Below are positions 22,311-33,900 of a stretch of 64,000 bases of DNA, in pieces. Made by a program: the position numbers and the translations under genes. Source of the DNA: Pagrus major (lineage: Eukaryota > Chordata > Actinopteri > Spariformes > Sparidae); the NCBI RefSeq assembly GCF_040436345.1, contig NC_133232.1, positions 32,253,315-32,317,314 on the forward strand, written 5' to 3'. The notes under the pieces were generated by a model, which was given only the letters and a program-made list of their open reading frames with translations, searched no databases and was not told the origin of the DNA. The first letter of the stretch is position 1, and every line of letters starts with the position of its first letter.

Positions 22311-25300
22311 TGCTCAATCAATATAACAATAACAACAAAATTATGCAATATTTGACTATTGTTCTTCCAGTTTTTATGAGACTTTTAAAAAATTGTATCT
22401 GAAGTGGACTTGATTTGGACATGACAAATGCCACAGAAAGACTCCAAGAAGCCTTAAAATATCCTTAAGTAAATGTCCTGCATACCGAGCTGAACAAATC
22501 ATTGATTTTATCAGATATGTGCGCCCGCTTTATGCCTATTATTGATCTTGCAATCCACTTTGTTTATCAGCTATAGCACACAATACACAGTCCTATCTAA
22601 TTATAGTAGAAAACGTGCATCATCAGGTCTGCTCAAAGGCAGGATTAGTCCTGGCAGGTCCATGCAGCAGCCGGAGGGAAGGTCAGTCTTCGTGTACTCC
22701 CTGACTTTTTAAGGACTACAAACTGACTCGTGTATCGATTAGACTATTAAAATAGATTTTCTCAAAATATATTCTGAAGTACCCTCTGTTGAGGCTCCGT
22801 ACTCTGTCTCTCTGCTCCCAAGATCAACACTATAATTGGACACCATTTTTACAGAGTGAAATCATAATGAGGCGCATGATTTCCTGGACATGAACGTGAC
22901 AAATGTTTGAGGATACTGATGGTTTTTGCTTTTTCTCTCGGAAAAATCACAAAGCTTAAATAGTAAATACTTTTGCAAAGAACAAACAGAACGAACGGCA
23001 GCGCTTCTGTCAATTAAGCCCTTTAGCTACACAGCGGTGAATAATGCATTCGGTGAATAATTTATTACAAGGGTTTATTGATAAAAAAAAAAAAACGACT
23101 TGGCCCCAGTGTGGCACCTAAATATCTGCAGGGGAGCTGCAGAGAAAACAGAAACTAAAGTGCAGACAACTTCTACATTTGAAGGCAAAATAATTTGCTG
23201 CCTCTTTATGTGTGAGATGAAATGTCAAATAATTCATCAGGCAGAGAAAACGGTCTTACTCTGTGCAGATAATGTAACATGAATACTGTTTTGTTAATGC
23301 AACACACTGTGCGGTCCAGAGAGTCGATAAGAGATTTCACTGAAATCTGAAAAACTGAAAAATCTCTTACTGCGCTACATGTTCTCCAGCTGTGAGCATG
23401 TGGGAAAATAAAATTACATACACTTATGTAACACTTAAAAAAAAAAAAAAAAAGCTTTGAACTTTCCAAGCGGATTTAATCGAACTGTAGATAAGATTGA
23501 GGGTATTCATGTTAAAGCTATGCGCGGTACATTTATGACTTTCTAATTACAGTTTGACTAGTAAGAATGAACCATTGAGAAGCTAATTAAAGATATCAGC
23601 AACTCACCAGACAACTCAAACCAACTTAGTTGCTCATTCTTAGTCGCAATGCAATTAGAGATATCTTAAATAAGTGTTCGGGGACGTTTGCTGCATTTCA
23701 TTCAACCTCTCTCTTCCCCTCGTCAAATGTAAATATATATGCAAATCCAACTGCAACAAATTATTAAATTGGATCATGTTATCCGTGATGTTGTTATAGA
23801 TATCTTTATCTACAGTATATCTGACTGGTCACATTGTAATTATGGCCAGTCAGTACGCATTTGTGGGTGTCAGAGATGTAATTAGAGATAGTCAAGTGAA
23901 GCTGTGGCCCTTTAACATCCTCATTTCAACCCTTTCATCATTTAGTTGGGAGGATAATCGGCCCATCCATTAGTTATGTCTGTCGCTAAGCGTAAAAAAA
24001 TACACTTGTTTTATTAAAAGGTTCTAACTGACTAGAGGGAATTAATGTGAAACCAAATGACGACCTACTTGCAATTAAAAGGGAGCGCTGTTTTCTCCTG
24101 TACTTGTATGAATATAATGTTTACTTTTTTTAACTGTGAAAATTAATAAACAAAGCGGTTTTCAAATCTGGCTCTTCTAAAAAAAAAGTGGTTGAACAGG
24201 CCCTGCCTCTCATGGAAACCCTAAATCAACTGCCTGAGATAAGAAATACAGAAAATATAAGGGGAAACAATACATACCCAGTTGATTACTTACATTTTCT
24301 GTCTACCGTCTTCTGTCTGAGACACTCTACTTTAGCTCCTGTCTCTTTAAGTCAGACAATATTGTTATATATCCATAAACAAAACAAATTTCACCACATG
24401 TTTAACAATTAAATGTCATATAAATCGGACTAAAGTGGCCTTTAAATATATTTATTGTAAAATCCCAAACATTTTTCGACAAAACAAATGCTGAATAGGG
24501 TAAAACTTTGAACTAATCACCTTGAAACTTCTTTGCATTAAGACCATTACTTTACAATTCCACAAACAGACACCCAATCGTGTATTTTAGATGTTTTTCT
24601 TTCCACTACTCTGAAGACGACATGATGAGGAAGTCTCAAAACTGACCAGTGCATGAAAGCGTTGCGTCTCTCCCTTGAATGAATCCTCAACTTGTAACTT
24701 AAAACTGTACAGAACTTTAAATGGAAATAAATCAGCTAAACTTCACCTTATCATAAATTAACAAAGTCGTTTACAGTTCATATTGTGAGCTTATTACCAA
24801 AAGGAAACAAGGTTCTAATTAAAGTGCCAACATCAGCACATGTGGGCCGCTTCCCCTGCGACAGTCACATAAACAATTTAAGCAGCTAATTACAAGACAA
24901 TAATTGATTCTCCACCGGGTCGTATAGTGTTGAGCTGTCGCGTTTATCGAAGGCACAACTTTTCTGATGACATTTATCCGTGCTGCCACCTGTCCCTATA
25001 GATCAATACAATAATGGAGCTCCTTGGCACCGTAACAGCTTTTCCCTTTCATTTTATCCGCGTGCACTTCATAACAAAGTTGCCGACATAAGTCAGCCAT
25101 GACAGTCTCCTCAATTACGTGACACTGGCGAAGAAAGGGACCATGATGGATTGGCGTCAAAGCTCTGGGGGGGAGCCGTAAAGCCAGACCGAAAAGCACG
25201 GGTCACCCATCTGTCAACAATCTCAATTAACCACTGCACAGATAGAGGCTCACGCTGCTCTTTTATGCAGCGCTGCGACAACAAAAAACAAGGGGTCTCT

Positions 25301-26617
25301 ATCACGACGGTGGGCCAGATCCCATTTTTGTAAGGAGAAAACTATGTATTCAAGTGAGCCGGATTGGACCATCCATCAGCGGGGGGCGAGTCAAATTGAA
25401 ATCTGACATTTAGAGCCTCGACGCCTTTGCTCACTGGCACTGATATGAACTATAGCAAGTGACAAATTGTTTGTATCAGGCCTGTCCCTGGGTGAAGCCT
25501 CTGATAATGTTTAGGGTTCAAATAGACACCCTTGACATTTCACTGAAAGGTCAGGTTTTGTGTTCATTAAAGCTCCCTTTCTACATACAGCCAGCAGCGG
25601 GGACGCAGATTATTGTCATAATCTGGGGTTGTGCCAACTCATGGATGCTGCCTCGTTTGTTTTGACTCCTCTCAATATCAGGACACGATGAGTCATTCAC
25701 GGCGGTGACAGACTGTCAGGAGCGAGATCACAGGGAGGTTTTGTCGAGGCAGTCTGCTAATGTCGCCTCGGTAAAGTTTCTTCTCCTTTGTGCCTCTTGT
25801 GCAAACTCACAAAAAGCTGATCTGATTCGCAAATAAGTCATTTCCAGCTGTCTCCTTAAATTTCAGCAAAACGGCAAAGCGTTACAATGAAACTCATCAC
25901 TCTCTCTGCGTGTGTGAGAACGCCTCCGACAGTCTCGCAAGGAAAAGCATCCAGGATTCATTCGATTCTGTGGCAGGGCGTCCATTTACAGCTGAATTAG
26001 GAGACCTATCTGTAATTCATTTAGCGTCTCCACCAGACAAATTAGCGTCTTGGATGCGGAGCTCATAAACAGCTTGAAGCGGCGTCGATATGTACGTAGT
26101 CCTACATTATTGCTGATAGCGTGTGTGGTATTTTTGATTAGCAAAGCTCCTCGGGGAACAGTGGGGTAAATTTGGGCCATTTTCTTTCATTGTTAGTGAA
26201 AGAGAATACAAATAAATATCCAGTGCACCTGCTGGTTTTTCACTGACGGTTGAGGAGCTTGCATTAAAATCGGACTTTATTTTGGACATAAGATGGCGGT
26301 TCACTCCCCTAATGTATCCTTAAATGTCCTAATAGGAAAGTACTATAGTATATAGGGTATGTAGGAAGACTTCCTGGGGCCAGAGAGGACTACTATTTGG
26401 ATTTTTTAGATAAATTGAAGGATTAAGTTCTTCTTTCTGCGTTAAGACAATTCTCCTGCTTCTTGAGCTAAATAAACCAGTGAAAACACCACTGTATTCA
26501 ATAAAACATGCTTCACCATAAACCTGAAAACAGGGTTATTTTTCTCAGCTCATGAAAAGTTGACACTTTGGAGAGACGCGGTGTTCACAGGCCCAGCAGA
26601 TCATATTTGCTCCGGGG
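22311..26617. other. Long stretch with few recognisable repeats; candidate regulatory DNA
   Basis: No exon supported. From about 23500 to 26310 the sequence has fewer recognisable repeats than its surroundings and is rich in homeobox-type TAATTA/CAATTA sites (for example about 23544, 23583, 23888, 24886, 25230). A ctgactgg...ccagtcag short inverted repeat surrounds a taattat core at 23820-23852. This is compatible with non-coding regulatory sequence, but conservation cannot be judged from a single genome. Confidence 0.35.
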
Positions 26618-26661
26618 CTCCCTAGCAGGTTCAAGGACTGGTTCTTGAACCTGCTAGGGAG
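26618..26661. repeat. Perfect inverted repeat (18-20 nt arms, 4-8 nt loop)
   Basis: ctccctagcaggttcaag (26618-26635) and cttgaacctgctagggag (26644-26661) are exact reverse complements. Pairing continues two more bases inward with one G:U, leaving loop ctgg. Sequence outside the arms is not complementary. Confidence 0.9.
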
Positions 26662-27081
26662 TTAAATCGATACCACTCTCATGTCATGCACAGGGGGGTG
26701 GGAGGGGCCGGTAAGCCTGCCTCTGTCCAGAGGTATCAAAATCTGACTTACAGCATCTAAATCTCACTAATTAGGCTGTTTTGTTTTGTTGGATTTGTAC
26801 AAAAGCTGGAAGGTAAAAACAGCAAGTGGAGGTTTTGAAGGGGAGATTTGTGCTGGACTATTTCTTATTGCTACGTGTGGTGACTAAAGTCTTGACTATG
26901 AAGACTACTCCCTTAAAACCTTCATTACTTCAGCTGATAGAGTGCTGAATACCTAATCCCATAATCAGCCGACCCATAATATACAGTTTATAATACATAT
27001 GTGTATATACTGTATCTGCATTTTTGATACTTAAAGTCTTTTACTCAAGGGTGACTTTAATTTTTATCAAAGTTATATTTT

Positions 27082-27270
27082 TGCAGGCTTTTAAACTCGG
27101 TGTGGGAGTGTCCTTACAGAGTCGTTGGGGCCACTTGTGGGTCGTTGACTCAACCGGCCTTCTTGTGGGTTGCTAGGGCTCACACCTGAGCTCACACCTG
27201 GGCTCACCTGGCCCTAGCCGGTTGGGTCGACTCTGTAAGGACGCTCCCACACAGAGTTTAAAACCCTGCA
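27082..27270. repeat. Large palindromic repeat, 43-nt outer arms
   Basis: 27082-27124 and 27228-27270 are reverse complements at 40 of 43 positions (arms contain tgtgggag and ccttacagagtcg). Nested inside, caaccggc near 27152 and ggccctagccggttgg near 27209-27224 add a second partial inverted repeat around a short direct repeat gctcacacctg (27178-27200). Immediately downstream is tcttggatgagaggtgaaac, a phrase found next to dispersed teleost repeats. Probably a foldback-type mobile element or its terminus. Confidence 0.8.
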
Positions 27271-27394
27271 CACTCCCCTCCAGTCAGTTAGAACTGAAGG
27301 AGCCTCTTGGATGAGAGGTGAAACATCTTCAACAAACTGAAACACTTTTGATTACTGGACTTTTTTTACTTGTGGTACTTTCTTTTACTTTCAT

Positions 27395-27525
27395 GGGTGG
27401 CTGTAGCTCAGGGGTAGAGCCAGTGTCTTGTTATCGGACGGTTGCTGGTTCGATTCCCCTGGTCTGTATGCTGAAGTGTCCTTGTGCAAGACACTCGGCA
27501 GCCACCACAATCAGTGTCTGAATTA
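27395..27525 (+). repeat. tRNA-derived SINE copy
   Basis: Box A-like tagctcaggggtagagcc and box B-like ctggttcgattcccc are followed by the body phrase gtgtccttgtgcaagacac, which I recognise from teleost tRNA-derived SINEs. Closely similar to 10532-10610 over the tRNA-like head. No acceptor stem, so not a functional tRNA. Confidence 0.7.
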
Positions 27526-27764
27526 CTGTCTTAATGTACTTAATCAAAGGATCTGAGTGCTTATTACATGTTTTAAGCTCCCAGTTCTACTAACAATGAA
27601 TAAACCAGGACGTGTGTGAACATTGTTGTGCATTTTGTTGCTTCAGTGCTCATAAAACACACAAGTCGTGATTAAAACCTTTCGTCACGTCAGCTGACTT
27701 CTTTCCTGTTGTCACCTGAATCTGGCCGCTTCCTCGTTTGTAGTACAGGGACAGGGGCGAGACG

Positions 27765-27840
27765 CCATTGGACGGTGCCAGACGCATTTTAATTTCATTG
27801 GTCCATAATTACGTCAGTCATCCAGGAGGGGGCGGGCTCA
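27765..27840 (+). promoter_or_regulatory. gla promoter region
   Basis: Upstream of the gla start codon lie two inverted CCAAT boxes (ccattgg 27765-27771; cattgg 27796-27801), a CRE/ATF-like site (ttacgtcag about 27809-27817) and a GC box (gggggcggg, about 27828-27836). There is no TATA box. This fits a TATA-less housekeeping promoter with the start site between here and 27937. Confidence 0.6.
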
Positions 27841-27936
27841 AAGCGTTTGGCATGAGGAAATAGACTCAGAGGGAAACAGTCTCGTTGTTTTGTGTCATTG
27901 TTGTCTGAGAGGTGTGGAGATTAAAGGCGCGTGAAG

Positions 27937-30900
27937 ATGCTCGCAGGTGTGTTTCTGCTGCCGCTGCTCGGGCTCGTGCCTCCCGCTGCGGACGCGCTGG
28001 ACAATGGTCTGGCGCTGCAGCCCACAATGGGCTGGCTGCACTGGGAGAGGTTCATGTGTAACACCGACTGTGACCAGGAGCCCAACAACTGCATCAGGTA
28101 AGAGACATGAGAGCAGCCAGGTGGAGGTGATGCAGCACAGTCTGACGCAGTCTTACCAAGTCCTGTTACCTCCTCCTCCTCCTCATTCAGACATCTGATC
28201 TATAAAATATCACATCCAAGTGATTCAACATATATGAAAGCTCTTAAATGCATTGTTATGAACTAAGGGAGTGACACTATTTGGGGGAAAAGCATATACA
28301 TCTATAGGGAAAACAAATAAATAAATAAATCCTTAGAATTAATCTACAAAACCACAAACTCAAACAAGTATTCCACATTTATGACACTGTCTCGTGTCAT
28401 GATTCCTCAGTTATAGTTATGGCATCTTGTAATCGTGAGATCTTTACTTCATAATTGACTAAATGTCCCCAGAAGGAAAAGAAAATGAGGTCAGACACAT
28501 GTGATGGTAAAAAAGCAGCAGACATTCGATAAGACAGGAACCGTAATGACACCGCCTGATTTAATTTGCCTTTATTTGGTTGTTTGGTTTGAGGCTCGGT
28601 GAGATATTGACGCGTAATGCAATAACCCAAATTTGCAAAGCACTTTGCAAACAAGGAAAAATTAAAGTCTGCACTCATTCTAGAGGGGTAAACAAGACAT
28701 CTGTGAGGTGAGGTGATAATGCACAGGGATGGACCAGATAGGGAGAGAAAAAATGACAGAAGAGAAACATGTAAAGACATTTCAACCAGCTGTTTGTTTA
28801 TTTATTTATTTTCAATTAATCGATTAAGTATTTGGTCTGTAAAACATCAGAAAGAGCTGACAAATGCACGTCAGTGACTCTTAAACTTTCATGTCACGAT
28901 TCTTATTATCCCGCTAATTATCAAATATTTTTCAAACTTAAAAGTAATATCTTAATCTTAATAATCTTATTTTAAGTGAAAAATCACCAATCAAAGAATC
29001 TTAAATAAGTAATCATAAATCATGAGGTCTTCCTGCACAAATAAAGGACAGATAAATGGTGGTAACCTCATTTCCTGGAATCTGTAATATTAACACACAA
29101 TCCAATTTAATGTTTTTGTGTGCAATTAAAAATAAATAAGGAAATCTATATAAGATTGATGTCAGTGAGCTAAACAGCTTTTTGATTAATTTGTATGAAA
29201 TGATTAATGGATTCAGCTCCCAAACCTAGGATTGCATTATTGTATTACAAAGGCATCTTACTTCATTGGGGATGTTGAGGTAAAACACTCAACAAACCTC
29301 AAGGCACACCTGTATTCATATCTGTGAAAATCGCCTCTATAACACGTGTTACATAATCACTCTGTACATGTTTGTTTTTCGGTTCCCTGGAAGGTTTTTT
29401 GTAGGATTTTGAGGGTATAGCGTAGGGGTGCCCAACTTTTGCCCTTGGAGGGTCATAACTGGAACTTAGCGGTGGTTGTATTTTATTGTGTTGTATTGTT
29501 AAGATGCAAAATGTTACTTTTATCCCAAGTTCCCTTCTTTGACTGTCTTAAAAATAACAAATATTTATGATCCTTTAAAAATATTTTTTTCCTCACAAAA
29601 AATAAAACATCATTTTTTACAAATATCTGGTGGGCAACATTGGTCAGCACACCAGACTTTCAGCAGCCCTGGTGTAGAGTTTGCCTTCGTATTAGGAAAT
29701 GAATGTGCACAAATGACTAATATAGTAAATTAAAAACTTGTTTATTACTTGTTGCATAGTTGTACATTGCAGTAATAATCACAGCCGTGTTGCTGTGCGG
29801 GCACATCACTTGGGAACCGCTGTTCTATCGGTCCAGTTTCTTCTCACAACTAATGATTATTTCATAATCATCCGTTTATTCTCTCAAGTAACAGATTAAT
29901 CGTTTAGTCTGTGAAAAGTCCCAAAAGAAGAATACCATTTCCAAGTGGTATTGTTGATGCCTCAGTCATAAAGACAACTTGATTGCTTTCCGTTTTCCTC
30001 AGAGTAGTAACGACCAAACAACATAAAACAAAATATGAGCTCATTTATTCATTTAATCTATAATGGAGACGGATAGAAATGTGCCAGGCTGCCAGTTTGA
30101 CTGGATCACCGGTCAGATTTCGTGCCCGGTGGCAGACAAACATTGCAAAGTGAATGTGAGGTTTATAGGGAACCGATCCAGACGCTGATGGTGTCATTAT
30201 TCTACAACCATCTCCACGTTAACTTCATCACAATAGGTTAAAGCAAAAAACTTTTTTTCCTTACAGCGGACTAGCAATTAACCGACTAATGATTGCATAA
30301 TTACACAATCATAATTACAAGTTAGTCTCTATTTCCGTTTCTTTCTTTGATGAATGCAGAGCAGAAGTATTGCATAATCCTGCGCCCTGTTTTTTTTTTT
30401 ATTAAAGGGACCTCTGTGCTGATTAGTGACAACAATAAAATGTCTCACTTCCTGTGCACAGCAAATGTTTTTTCCCCAGAGAGCCCCGGACAAACAAAGC
30501 TTTCAGAACGGCAAATGTCAGCCTGTTGGTTGAATTGTTGTTGTGTTAAATCAGCTGACAACGAGCCACAAAAAAAAATCCGACATGGTTTTTTAATGAG
30601 AATAGCATGTATTTGCGTCTGCCATATTGCTCTTGCACATGACATCGAACGCTGGCATCTAACTGATACTGTCGGCCCCGCCTGTCTCCTCCTGTCGCCC
30701 TGGCAGTGAGCGTCTGTACATGCAGATGGCAGATGCGATGGTGAAGGAGGGCTGGAAAGAGGCCGGTTACGAGTACGTCTGCATCGACGACTGCTGGCCC
30801 TCCCACCAGCGCGACGCCCAGGGCCGCCTGCAGGCAGACCCCAAAAGATTCCCAGGGGGCATCAAGAAACTGGCTGACTATGTGAGTAGTAGTTAGAAAG

Positions 30901-33900
30901 AGAGGCATTGAGACTCTGAGTGTGAATATACTATTAATGCCATAATTCCTCCATAGACATCAAAGAGAGAGAGAGGGCTTCAGATAGACTTAAGAAAAGT
31001 GAGAAATGCTTTCATTTCAGTGACTTCACTCGCTGGAAGGAGCTCCGCAGATTTAATTCCATGGGGTGCAGAGTTAAAGATATAGTACGTAACTTATCTA
31101 CATTAAAAAAAATAGATCTTTGTTATATATTTTGTTGAGTTCTGTACTTACATTATCCCAAATCCCAACAATGTTCCACACCAGAGAAAACCTAAAGTAA
31201 GGAAGGAAGGAAGTCGGCAAACGTGACTTAATATAGCAGGAAAAAACTTTAAAACACCTCATCCATGTAGATTTGTGCCTGAGTCACATCAGATCGGTTT
31301 TTATCAGCAGTCAACGACGAAGACGACAACTACCATGATCCCACGCTACTTACGTCTTTTGTTTTGTTTTGATTGAGAGACCCCTAGTGGCAGAAATTAT
31401 GCACCTCAATACAAAAAATACAGCACATATGTTGTCCTCTTACTTGTAGTGCTATTTCACATCTAGATTGTTTTGGTGTGAGTTTTGGGTTGTTGCAGTA
31501 TCGCGATATTCACGATAACCATTATATTAAAAAGTTAATAATAAATATTGATATCGTGTTAGTTTTAGACGTGATGATATCGTGTGAATAATCCAGCGAA
31601 GATGTCAGGCCTTGTGTATCTTTTGAGTTCATCAGTTTTTTGACTTTTTAATAGTAATTGAGTGAAGTTGTTCTTTCCGTACGCTTTATTCACAGTTAGG
31701 GTTACAGGCTCTTCACTTTCAGATGTTTTCAATGGATTACACTGTTGTGGTAGAAGACATTCTCCCAGCATGACTCCAGGTACACACTTAATGAGGTCCT
31801 GCCAGTGTATTGCATGAAGAGCAGCACACGGGAGCCACGCCTGCTGTGCTGTAGCGTACTTTGCGAACCCCGTATCTGTTACAAAGAATATTTAAAAAGT
31901 CGACTTGCCTTGTCGGTTACGTATGTTGTCGGCGGTTGACCAGTTGACAGTTAATCGTTAACATCTTCTATCAATACAGCTCAGTCGCGGAGGACGACTT
32001 CAATGTTTACATCACAAGCATGTCATTAGCGTGAGCCTCTCGTCCATGAGTAGATGGCGCTTCCTCCTGCGTGGCGTCCTCGTTTGGAAAAGTGTGTGAG
32101 CGCCTGGATTCTCCTCTTTTTTAACACGTTGAGCACCACAAGCCATCTAGTTCCATTATACTCAAGAGAAGGCAGACATCTCCACAGCCGATATCTCCAG
32201 AAACTGGGCAACTCATACCGAAACGATCTAGAAAATATGTATTTTGATTTTGGGTGAAGTGTCCCTTTAACGAAATCCGTGGTGCAATGCGTCAGAGTTT
32301 GGAAAATCCTTGACAAATGAGAAGTTTGGGAACCCCTGGTTAAATCACTCTCCGAGTAAAAGTGATTACACAGTCAGATTACATATTCATTATACATCCA
32401 TCTGAGCCGCGCTGCAATTATTTACATAATGAAGGGGGAAAGAACCAGATGTGGAAGCCAGGTCCTCACATTTCATACCGGTAAAAACTCAGCACCTGGA
32501 GCCAAAGAAGATACGTCGGCATATTCTGTCCTATGGGTAGGAGTATGCTGTCGTTCACCATCTTTGTTAGCAGAGGAGCTGCTTGAGTTTGAGACCGCTG
32601 TGACAGGCTGATTCCTACTCAGGCAGCTAAAAAGTTACGTTCACCAGGATATAGATATATTTAGGCCCAGTAAGGCAGAGCTGTGTCCTGTAACGGCTGC
32701 ATCAATTTTCTTTTAGTTGTGCAACATCGCCACCTGCTGGTACAAAACCACAACCTGCCAAAAGCAGAAGACTAAATCAGTGAGTCCTTGTGTGTTTTCT
32801 GCTCTAAGGTCCATTCTAAGGGGCTGAAGCTGGGTATCTATGCAGACGTGGGGGAAAAAACCTGCGGCGGATACCCCGGCAGCCTGGGTTACTATGAGAC
32901 AGACGCTCAGACTTTTGCTGACTGGGGTGTGGATCTGCTCAAGTTCGATGGCTGCTACATGGACTGGACCTTGCTGGGAGAGGGTGAGCTTTTAAAATGG
33001 TGGATGTCAATGAACAATGTCAGTTATTAAAGAAAATGCTACTGAATAAGGCCCAATGATGTGTAAGTAAACCTGGAAACATTATATGGTGACTTGATTT
33101 AACTTTTAAATGACATCTTTATCAATATCCTGAGTTTTTTTGTTCTCATCTCATTCAGAACCTTCAGAAACTGATTGATGAACTGAAATGTGTTATACTG
33201 AGTTCTTATGTAACAGTTAATGATTTTCATTTTTTCTTTTTCAGGCTACATCAACATGTCAAACGCACTGAACAAAACAGGAAGAAGTATCCTGTACTCC
33301 TGTGAGTGGCCTTTGTATGAGTGGCCTTTCCACCAGGTGAGAGTGGTTGTTTTGTTGTTGTTTATGTTTACTGTAAATTAGAGCTGCAACAGTCTTTTAA
33401 GAAAATAATTGGTAGATAATCATAGTTGAAGCCAGACTTTAAATCTCAACCTACGTTATTGATATCTGGTTTATTTTCTTAAGGATACTGCTCAGTGATG
33501 ACATCATACATCATGTTTTATTCTACATTAAACAGCGTTTCTTTCCCTGCAGCCCAACTACACGGCCATTCGTGAGACGTGTAACCACTGGCGCAACTTC
33601 AATGACGTGTACGACTCGTGGAGCTCTGTCAAGACCATCTTAGCTTGGACCGCTTCTCATCAAGACATCATCGCCCCCTCGGCCGGACCCGGGGGCTGGA
33701 ACGACCCCGATATGGTACTCTGCTCCGCTCAGGCTCTTTGTGCACTCTTTGACCTCAGACTAAACATAGAAGCTTGGCCTTCAAATTAACTCATTTGCAT
33801 TCTTGCAGAGATAAATGAGGAGACTGATACCACTCTCACAAACACGAGTGGTGTGGATCTTCTCATCTGAAGCAGCAGATATTCATATTTCCCTTAATGT

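Noticed and set aside
27300-27330. Hammerhead ribozyme core in ggatgagaggtgaaac
   Set aside because: Resembles CTGATGAG...GAAAC only loosely; the invariant CUGAUGA is not matched and no stems I/III could be drawn.
28397-28780. 127-aa minus-strand frame in gla intron 1
   Set aside because: No recognisable similarity or splice partners; AT-rich intronic sequence with repeat fragments nearby.
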